A DNA stretch of 5,787 nt from Gemmatimonadota bacterium (lineage in GTDB: Bacteria > Gemmatimonadota > Gemmatimonadetes > Gemmatimonadales > Gemmatimonadaceae). Positions 1-4,438 of this stretch are shown piece by piece. The notes beneath the pieces are model-generated. The model saw only the letters and a list, made by a program, of their open reading frames with translations. It was not told the origin of the DNA and ran no database searches. The stretch lies in the NCBI GenBank assembly GCA_003142495.1, contig PLMM01000204.1:1-5787 (forward strand), read 5' to 3'. Both the position numbers and the translations under genes were made by a program. Numbering within the stretch: the stretch's first letter is position 1; each line of letters opens with the position of its first letter.

Positions 1-282
1 GGCTCGATCCTGCTCGTGCGCGAATCGGACAGCGTCGCGCGGTTGCGCCTCTTGCTCGTTGAGCCCAGCGCGCGCGGACTCGGCGTCGGCAAGAAGCTCG
101 TGAGCGCGTGCCTGCAATTCGCTCGCGACGCCGGCTATCAAAGAGTTACGCTGTGGACGAATGCCGTGCTCCACGCAGCGCGAGCGATTTACGTTGCGCA
201 CGGCTTCCGACTCGTGCGCGAAGAAATGCACACGCACTTCGGAAGCGAGCAGCTTGGCCAGGACTGGGAGCTCGACCTCTAA
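1..282 (+). CDS. GNAT N-acetyltransferase, C-terminal part (probably of a MarR-GNAT fusion protein)
   Basis: The reading frame is open from the left edge and ends at TAA 280-282, giving 93 visible residues; the true start lies outside. It is the C-terminal half of a GNAT fold, which transfers an acetyl group from acetyl-CoA to an amine. Seen: the strand [12 protein letters not shown] followed by the acetyl-CoA pyrophosphate loop R-G-L-G-V-G (visible residues 25-30), helix [14 protein letters not shown], the strand VTLWTN, then [17 protein letters not shown], which is the usual GNAT end helix and strand. The ending GQDWELDL is, from family knowledge, characteristic of GNAT domains that follow a MarR-type winged-helix domain in one polypeptide; that N-terminal part cannot be checked here. 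The substrate is unknown. The gene converges on the minus-strand membrane protein and overlaps its stop codon. Confidence 0.9.
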   Translation, partial: GSILLVRESDSVARLRLLLVEPSARGLGVGKKLVSACLQFARDAGYQRVTLWTNAVLHAARAIYVAHGFRLVREEMHTHFGSEQLGQDWELDL

Positions 283-611
283 TCGATGCGCGCCACGGCC
301 TGCGGCGTGCGCGCGACGCGCGTCAACCCTTCGCCAAAGGAGATCGCTGCCACGAACACGGCGATCGTCGACGGAATGAGCGCAACGGCGGACAGCGCAG
401 CCGCTGCAACGAAAATTATCGCCGTCATCCACGCGCGACGTGCGAGTGCGAATACCGCGGCTGCGAGTGCGAGCACGATCCCCGCCGTGGCCCCGAGCCA
501 GAGCGCGCAGAGCGCGAAAGCGATCGCCCCAAACGCGCCTCCAACGATGAGCGCCGGTAGCGGCTCCGCGCTGCTCAAGTGGCCTTCAGGCGTCGAGACC
601 GGGTTCGTCAT
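279..611 (-). CDS. Small multi-pass membrane protein of unknown function
   Basis: This is a 110-residue protein with a short polar N-terminus (residues 1-18) followed by nearly continuous hydrophobic sequence. Likely membrane segments are at about 19-40, 43-57, 62-80 and 82-93, with one basic turn (ARRAW, 57-61) and a short basic tail, so it is probably an inner-membrane protein with three or four passes. I do not recognise the family and see no catalytic motif. The start is well supported: ATG at 609-611 is preceded by the Shine-Dalgarno sequence GGAAGGAG with a 6-base spacer. The stop TAG (279-281) overlaps the TAA of the converging acetyltransferase gene. It is divergent from the ATP-grasp/phosphatase gene and shares a roughly 100-base control region with it, so co-regulation is possible but unproven. 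Confidence 0.75.
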   Translation of the reverse strand: MTNPVSTPEGHLSSAEPLPALIVGGAFGAIAFALCALWLGATAGIVLALAAAVFALARRAWMTAIIFVAAAALSAVALIPSTIAVFVAAISFGEGLTRVARTPQAVARID

Positions 612-617
612 GAGTTG

Positions 618-625
618 CTCCTTCC
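618..625 (-). promoter_or_regulatory. Strong ribosome binding site of the small membrane protein
   Basis: On the minus strand this reads GGAAGGAG, 6 bases before the ATG at 609-611. It is the clearest Shine-Dalgarno site in the window, and it fixes that start codon. The other genes here have weak or no visible sites. Confidence 0.75.
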
Positions 626-696
626 GTTACAGGTCGCCCTGCCCGCACCGCCCCGGCCCCGATCGCGCGCTTTCACTCGCCGTAAGATATTGCGAG

Positions 697-712
697 TCGA
701 TACATTTATCGA
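697..712. promoter_or_regulatory. Inverted repeat in the divergent control region (candidate operator)
   Basis: TCGATA, a 4-base spacer CATT, then TATCGA form a perfect 6+6 inverted repeat. It ends 5 bases before the ATG at 718 and is one of the few AT-richer patches in a GC-rich window, as expected of a promoter zone; TAAGAT (683-688) upstream could be a -10 element, but I found no convincing -35. The repeat could be an operator for a dimeric regulator or a small RNA hairpin that covers the start of the 34-codon ORF. The rest of 612-717 holds the ribosome binding site of the membrane protein and nothing else I recognise. Confidence 0.35.
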
Positions 713-717
713 ATCCT

Positions 718-822
718 ATGAACCCCGGCATTGACGCCCTGCTCAATCGGGCCCGCAAGGTGCGCGATGATCTCGCGCTCCCCGGCGAGGCTGCACGCCT
801 CGCGAGCGGCGCTGGTGCCTGA
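718..822 (+). CDS. 34-codon ORF overlapping the start of the ATP-grasp/phosphatase gene (leader ORF or displaced N-terminus)
   Basis: ATG 718 to TGA 820-822 encodes 34 residues that begin MNPGIDALLNRARKVRDD and look like a normal charged amphipathic helix. The G+C by codon position counted by hand is about 82/76/56 % for positions 1/3/2, so position 2 is lowest, as in coding DNA; the frame of the downstream gene over the same bases gives the lowest value at position 1. The ORF overlaps possible starts of the ATP-grasp gene (ATG 767, GTG 815) in another frame. There is no Shine-Dalgarno sequence before ATG 718, so it may be poorly translated, leaderless, or spurious. It could be a leader peptide coupled to the large gene, or the real N-terminus displaced by a frameshift. 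No family is recognised. Confidence 0.35.
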   Translation: MNPGIDALLNRARKVRDDLALPGEAARLASGAGA

Positions 823-2662
823 CGCCACATCGTCCCCCGCTCCGTTGCAACGCGATGGAGTGGGGGGCGCGCCTACCGTCATCATCGTTGGAGCGGAGCC
901 GCGCAAGCTCGTGACGATCGCGCGCTCCCTCCATCGTGCCGGTGCTCGCTGCATCGTCGCGATGCCGCGCGGCACTGCGCTCCGCATCTCTTCGCGCGCG
1001 ATCGCGGCCACGGTCAAGCTGCACGGCGACGTGGCCGAGCAGGCGGCGATGCTCGATCGGCTCGCGCGGGCGGAGGGCGCGGGGTGGGTCGTGCCGACGA
1101 GTGATACGTCGCTCCAGATCGTGTGCGCCGCGTACGTCGAGCTCACGCGCTCCTGCGCGGTTGGCGCGCCGCCGCCGGACATCGTCCAGCGCGTGCTCGA
1201 CACGGCGATCACGCTCGCGATCGCGGAGGGAGTCGGCGTGCCGGTGCCCGCATCGCTGGCGATCGCGCGCGCGCGCGATCTCAACGCGGCGCTCGCTCTC
1301 CTCCGCTTTCCCGTCATCGCGAAGCCCGCCGACAAGAGCCGCAAGACATCGCACAACTTCAAGACGCGCACCTTCGACAGCGCGGAGGAGCTGCGCTCGA
1401 CCTTCGCGACGCAGTCGCGCTTCGGCGAGGGGCTCCTCTTCCAGTCGTATCACGGTGGTCAGGGCGTCGGTATCGAGCTGCTCATCTCGAAGAGCAAGCT
1501 GGTCACGGCCTTCCAGCATCGGCGCCTCTCGGAGAATCCGCCCTCGGGCGGCGTCGTTGTGGTCGCGATTTCGGAAGCGGTCGACGCGAAGCTCCTCGAC
1601 TACTCGATGCGGCTGCTGCGCGCGCTCGAGTGGGAGGGCGTTGCGATGGTCGAGTTTCGCCATGACAGCGCGACGGGCGACACCGCGCTCATGGAGGTGA
1701 CCGGCCGCTTCTGTGGATCGCTGCCGCTCAACACGGCCGCAGGGGTGGACTTTCCGCTGTACGCGTGGCAGCTCGCGCAAGGGATCACCCCTACCCCGCC
1801 GGCGTCGTATCCGGTGGGCCTTCGCGTGCGCTGGACGGCCGGCGCCCTCGAGCGCGCGGGACACGCGTTCTCCGAATTTCCGGAAGAACGCATCTCCTTC
1901 GGAGCGGCGCTCAAGCAGCTGCTCGCCGACTTCGCGCCCGGAACGAAGTCCGCGATGTGGTCGTGGAGCGACCCGCTCCCAGCGACGCAGGAAGTCGCGC
2001 ACGTGCTCAAGCGGTGGTCGAAGGACGCGGTGAAGTTCGGCCTCCGCGCGATCATTCCGCGCTCGCTCCTAAACATCGTGAAGGATTCGCGCAATCTTCC
2101 CGCCGACCGCCGCGCCGCATACGTGAAACGCCGCCTCGCGCGCACGGTCGGTGCCTCGCGCGCGGTGTCGCTGCCGAGTCGCGCCGCGTCGGTGATCTTC
2201 GTGTGCCACGGGAACATCATGCGTAGCGCGGCCGCGGCGGGCTTTCTGCGCGAGGAGCTGCGCGCCGCCGGGATCGCGAACGTGAGGATCGGATCCGCGG
2301 GGACGCACGCGCACGACGGCCGCCCCGCGGACGCACGCGCGCAGGACGCCGCACGCCAGCTCGGGCTCTCCCTCCGCGAGCACGTCGCCACGCGCCTCAC
2401 CAAGCAGCTCGTCGCCGAATACGATGTGATCTTCGCGATGGATGATCTCAACTACGTCAACATCCTCGCGACCTTTCCGGAGTCGCGGAGCAAGCTGATG
2501 CTCTTTGGCGGAATGCGCGCGTCGGGCTCGTATCGTGCACACGAGATCGCGGATCCGTACATGACGTCCGCTGGGCAAATCAACGCAACCATCGCGACGA
2601 TCAAGCGCTACGTCGCCGCGCTCGCGCAGGCGCTCGCGGCGCAGCGCGGAGTGGGCGCGTAG
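767..2662 (+). CDS. ATP-grasp ligase fused to a low-molecular-weight protein tyrosine phosphatase
   Basis: Counting from ATG 767 the protein has 631 residues. Residues about 37-120 form a Rossmann-like pre-ATP-grasp domain (TVIIVGAEPRKL at its start). Residues about 125-370 are an ATP-grasp domain of the carbamoyl-phosphate-synthase-like type: nucleotide-binding lysine K186 in FPVIAKPADK, E296 in MVEF, and the metal-site region MEVTGRFCGSLPLN (E310, R314), where the usual metal-binding Asn is Thr312. YPVGLRVRW after it is typical of ATP-grasp proteins in exopolysaccharide clusters. A basic helical linker (about 390-470) leads to a complete LMW-PTP domain (about 473-622): P-loop VCHGNIMRS with catalytic C480 and R486, and general-acid D596 in IADPY. 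ATP-grasp enzymes join a carboxylate to an amine or thiol; LMW-PTPs in such clusters usually dephosphorylate BY-kinases. The actual substrates are unknown. The start is uncertain: ATG 767 has AAGG 6 bases upstream, but TTG 731, GTG 815, TTG 845 and GTG 860 are in frame, and the conserved part begins only near 870. Confidence 0.9.
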   Translation: MISRSPARLHASRAALVPDATSSPAPLQRDGVGGAPTVIIVGAEPRKLVTIARSLHRAGARCIVAMPRGTALRISSRAIAATVKLHGDVAEQAAMLDRLARAEGAGWVVPTSDTSLQIVCAAYVELTRSCAVGAPPPDIVQRVLDTAITLAIAEGVGVPVPASLAIARARDLNAALALLRFPVIAKPADKSRKTSHNFKTRTFDSAEELRSTFATQSRFGEGLLFQSYHGGQGVGIELLISKSKLVTAFQHRRLSENPPSGGVVVVAISEAVDAKLLDYSMRLLRALEWEGVAMVEFRHDSATGDTALMEVTGRFCGSLPLNTAAGVDFPLYAWQLAQGITPTPPASYPVGLRVRWTAGALERAGHAFSEFPEERISFGAALKQLLADFAPGTKSAMWSWSDPLPATQEVAHVLKRWSKDAVKFGLRAIIPRSLLNIVKDSRNLPADRRAAYVKRRLARTVGASRAVSLPSRAASVIFVCHGNIMRSAAAAGFLREELRAAGIANVRIGSAGTHAHDGRPADARAQDAARQLGLSLREHVATRLTKQLVAEYDVIFAMDDLNYVNILATFPESRSKLMLFGGMRASGSYRAHEIADPYMTSAGQINATIATIKRYVAALAQALAAQRGVGA

Positions 2663-2754
2663 TGCCCACCACCTTCGTCGCGCACCCCTCCGGCTCTCCG
2701 CTTCTCGATCGCACGTCACTCACCGACGCCGACGGGAGATCGCTCAGTTGATTC
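2663..2754. other. Short gap between convergent genes, weak terminator-like hairpin
   Basis: The 92 bases between the stops of the ATP-grasp/phosphatase gene and the permease hold no ORF. The only structure I see is an imperfect stem at 2719-2738 (CTC, bulged A, CCG pairing with CGGGAG around a 7-base loop). It lacks a T-run, so termination here is possible but not shown. Confidence 0.2.
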
Positions 2755-3603
2755 TCAGACGTATTCGGCAAAGAGATGCTGCAGGCGGCGGAACATCAGC
2801 GCGGAGCCGAGCACAGCAAAGATCGAGAACGCGGCGGTGTAGACGAGCTCCCACGGATTCCATGCGACGCGCTCGATGCCTTTCACGACCACGGTGAGCG
2901 GCACGAGCAGATTGTGCCCTTCGACGATCGAGAGGCGCAGCCCTTCGAGGATTCCGGTGAGCGGATTGAGCATCGCGATGTATGCGCCCTTCGGGCCGAG
3001 CATCGTCGGCTCGAAGAAGATCGGCGTGAAGAAGATGCCGAACATGAGCACGACCTGCACGATGTACTTCACATCTCTGAAAAAGAGATTGGCGCAGCTG
3101 AGGAAAAGTGAGACGCCAGTGGTGAAGAGAACTAGCAGCAGCAGCAGCAACGGCACCCAGATATCGCTCGGGTGCAGTCGCACGCCAAGAAACGGGAGGA
3201 TGATGATGAGCGTGATGAGGCCGATCGATGTGTCGAAGGACTGCGCGCCGACGGAGGAGAGCGGGAGCACCTCGCGTGGGAAGTAGATCTTGGTCACGAG
3301 ATTCGCGTTGCCCACGAGACTTGCGGTTGCGAAGCCGAGGACGCCGACGAAGAATGCCCAGCCGACGCCTTTGATCGCGATGTTCGCAATGTCACTCGGG
3401 TGCAGCGTGGCACCGGAGATCTGCGCCATCGCGTAGCGCACGATGAGCCCCGAGAGCACGATGAGGCACGGCATGAACACCGCCCACATGAAGCCCATCG
3501 CGGCCTGCTTGTAGCGAAGCTTGATGTCGCGGCGCGTGAGCTGCTCGAGCAGCTCGCGGTGCTGCCAGATCTCGATCGTCGCGCCCTTCAGATCAGCGAA
3601 CAT
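2755..3603 (-). CDS. ABC-2 type polysaccharide exporter permease (Wzm/TagG family)
   Basis: This 282-residue inner-membrane protein has the usual length of the permease half of ABC exporters for O-antigen, teichoic acid or capsule chains. Family signatures in order: the amphipathic N-terminal segment RRDIKLRYKQAAMGFMWA (24-41), NLVTKIYFPREVLPLSS (101-117), ANLFFRDVKYIVQ (171-183), NPLTGILEGLR (213-223) and the cytoplasmic end FRRLQHLFAEYV (271-282). Six membrane segments are likely at about 38-57, 80-100, 122-142, 150-170, 180-197 and 252-272. Two copies would form the channel and need a Wzt-type ATPase, which is normally the neighbouring gene; none is in this window, and the gene next downstream is convergent. 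The start is ATG 3601-3603, which places the conserved N-terminal helix correctly, although no clear Shine-Dalgarno sequence precedes it. The leader carries alternative hairpins (3620-3653). The exported glycan cannot be told from the sequence. Confidence 0.92.
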   Translation of the reverse strand: MFADLKGATIEIWQHRELLEQLTRRDIKLRYKQAAMGFMWAVFMPCLIVLSGLIVRYAMAQISGATLHPSDIANIAIKGVGWAFFVGVLGFATASLVGNANLVTKIYFPREVLPLSSVGAQSFDTSIGLITLIIILPFLGVRLHPSDIWVPLLLLLLVLFTTGVSLFLSCANLFFRDVKYIVQVVLMFGIFFTPIFFEPTMLGPKGAYIAMLNPLTGILEGLRLSIVEGHNLLVPLTVVVKGIERVAWNPWELVYTAAFSIFAVLGSALMFRRLQHLFAEYV

Positions 3604-3619
3604 TCAGACTCGTGTGAGG

Positions 3620-3653
3620 GGTATGGTCAAACATACCGACCTGACGACCATAC
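3620..3653 (-). promoter_or_regulatory. Overlapping alternative hairpins in the permease leader
   Basis: Two perfect stems compete for the same bases. GTATGGTC (3621-3628) pairs with GACCATAC (3646-3653), 8 bp around 17 bases. GGTATG (3620-3625) pairs with CATACC (3632-3637), 6 bp around 6 bases. A third, 4-bp option is GGTC 3625-3628 with GACC 3638-3641. On the permease transcript the set ends 16 bases before the start codon, where it could affect ribosome access; as DNA it could be a set of operator half-sites. Confidence 0.35.
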
Positions 3654-3686
3654 GCGGAGCCTTCAGCGCGGCTGGTGGCGCGAACG

Positions 3687-3776
3687 TCAGCACGAGCGAA
3701 AGTCGTCGTCGTCGACCTTCAGCGAAAAGAAGGATGGGCGCGTCGATTTGCTCGGCATGATCGAGAATGGCACCAT
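3687..3776 (-). CDS. Possible small ORF between tRNA-Arg and the permease
   Basis: On the minus strand GGAGG (3779-3783) is followed by ATG 3774-3776 after 2 bases and, in the same frame, by GTG 3771-3773 after 5 bases, a normal spacing. The frame runs to TGA 3687-3689, giving 29 or 28 residues. The peptide has KSTRPSFFSLK followed by an acidic run VDDDDF, the latter encoded by a short GAC repeat, and ends FRSC. Third positions are about 83 % G+C, which fits coding use, but first positions are low. I recognise no family. It may be a small protein, a gene remnant, or chance. It lies on the same strand as the tRNA and the permease and could be on a common transcript. Confidence 0.22.
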   Translation of the reverse strand: MVPFSIMPSKSTRPSFFSLKVDDDDFRSC

Positions 3777-3833
3777 CGCCTCCGCGCAGAGAGAGGATTG
3801 CAGCGACATCGACCGCGCATCAACTAGCGAGAT

Positions 3834-3906
3834 GCCCCCGGGGTGACTCGAACACCCGGCCAACGGTTTAGGAAACCGCTGCTCTATCCACCTGAGCTAC
3901 GGGGGC
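3834..3906 (-). tRNA. tRNA-Arg, anticodon CCU
   Basis: A full 73-base cloverleaf folds on the minus strand. The acceptor GCCCCCG pairs with CGGGGGC over 7 bp. The D stem is GCTC/GAGC with loop AGGTGGATA. The anticodon stem GCGGT/ACCGT contains one G-T pair and loop TTCCTAA, with anticodon CCT at plus-strand 3870-3872. The variable loop is TGGCC, and the T stem GGGTG/CACCC holds loop TTCGAGT. It reads AGG arginine codons. The 3' CCA is not encoded and must be added after transcription. Genes for this tRNA are common integration sites for islands in bacteria, but I see no second copy of its 3' end in the window. Confidence 0.96.
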
Positions 3907-3929
3907 GACATCGTAATTCGGTACGTCGA

Positions 3930-3959
3930 AAGTTAGCGCCGTATCGTACCCCGCATCAA
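3930..3959 (-). promoter_or_regulatory. Candidate sigma-70-like promoter of tRNA-Arg
   Basis: On the minus strand TTGATG (3954-3959), an 18-base spacer and TAACTT (3930-3935) resemble -35 and -10 boxes, ending 23 bases before the mature tRNA. The site lies just after the stop of the upstream acetyltransferase gene. GGTACG (3920-3925) and CGTACC (3945-3950) form an inverted repeat around the -10 box. Confidence 0.4.
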
Positions 3960-3973
3960 TTCCGCGGGCGCCC

Positions 3974-4429
3974 CTACCGCACCCGATGCGTCATATACGT
4001 CGGCTGCTCCGCCGGCGCCTCGAACTCGCACGCACGATAAAACGCGATCGCCGCCGGATTGTCCGCGCACACCCACACCTCGCCGACGCCGTTCGTGCGC
4101 ATCCACCCCTCCATGTGGTCGAGCAGCAATCGCCCCACGCGCTTCCGGCGCCACTCGCTTCGCACGCCGATCTCGTAGAGCAGCAGCTCCTGCTCATCGC
4201 TCGACCTGAGCGGCACCAGTAGACAATACAGAAAGCCTGCAACCTCATCCCCATCTCTCGCCACCCAGAACAGCACCGCCGGATCCGCGAGAAAACGCAG
4301 CGCTGCGGAGGGTGAGAGGGGTTCCAGCGGCTCGCCGCGACCATCGAGGTCGAAGGCGGGATCGTTGACGGCCAGATGCGCGAGGAGCGGCGCATCGTTG
4401 GGGCCCAGCAGTTTGATCGCTACACTCAT
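3974..4429 (-). CDS. GNAT family N-acetyltransferase
   Basis: This 151-residue protein is a single GNAT domain of normal length. Seen in order: N-terminal strand and helix (KLLGPNDAPLLAHLA), strand VLFWVARDGDEVAGFLYC (52-69), strand ELLLYEIGV (81-89), the acetyl-CoA loop region WRRKRVGRLLLDHMEGWM (93-110), strand EVWVCADN (117-124), and AAIAFYRACEFEA (126-138). The ELLLYEIGV block and overall layout resemble acetyltransferases of the AAC(3)-I-like group, but similarity by eye is too loose to claim aminoglycoside modification. Two usual glycines are changed: the loop R-x-x-G-x-G reads R94-R-K-R97-V-G99, and the G of the end motif YRxxGF is E135. The start is ATG 4427-4429, 9 bases after the glycosyltransferase stop, so the two genes are probably co-transcribed; no Shine-Dalgarno sequence is visible close by. 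The substrate is unknown. Confidence 0.88.
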   Translation of the reverse strand: MSVAIKLLGPNDAPLLAHLAVNDPAFDLDGRGEPLEPLSPSAALRFLADPAVLFWVARDGDEVAGFLYCLLVPLRSSDEQELLLYEIGVRSEWRRKRVGRLLLDHMEGWMRTNGVGEVWVCADNPAAIAFYRACEFEAPAEQPTYMTHRVR

Positions 4430-4438
4430 GCGCGATAA

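Larger units (their letters stand above)
3604..3833. other. 230-base stretch with no confident gene
   Basis: Between the permease start and the 3' end of the tRNA gene I see the alternative hairpins (3620-3653), a short (GTC)4 repeat (3702-3713), a 9-base direct repeat CCTTCAGCG (3660-3668 and 3716-3724), and the weak small ORF listed separately. No clear promoter or T-rich terminator is visible on either strand. Confidence 0.5.

Noticed and set aside
108..560. Plus-strand open frame of 150 codons across the first two genes
   Set aside because: It is very Arg-rich, lacks any motif, and is out of frame with the GNAT motifs and antisense to the membrane protein that has a strong ribosome binding site.
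815..824. Programmed +1 frameshift of the prfB kind at GCC TGA C
   Set aside because: There is no slippery CTT codon and no internal Shine-Dalgarno sequence at the right distance; it is kept only as a remark under the 34-codon ORF.
743..2002. Long open frame of 419 codons on the minus strand inside the ATP-grasp gene
   Set aside because: Its product is extremely rich in Arg, His, Ala and Glu with no domain, as typical for the antisense of a high-GC gene; the plus strand has clear catalytic motifs.
3134..3148. Five-copy AGC trinucleotide repeat
   Set aside because: It encodes a Leu run in a membrane helix of the permease; changes in copy number keep the frame, and Leu runs are normal there.
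3625..3630. TTGACC on the minus strand as a -35 box for the permease
   Set aside because: A -10 box at normal spacing would fall on the permease start codon and does not match the consensus.
3172..3846. Open frame of 224 codons on the plus strand across the permease start, the gap and into the tRNA
   Set aside because: It is antisense to conserved permease motifs and runs into the tRNA gene; composition is shadow-like.
3974..4429. Aminoglycoside resistance gene of AAC(3)-I type
   Set aside because: Only a general likeness in the central GNAT strands is visible; no resistance-specific feature can be shown, so only the GNAT family is called.
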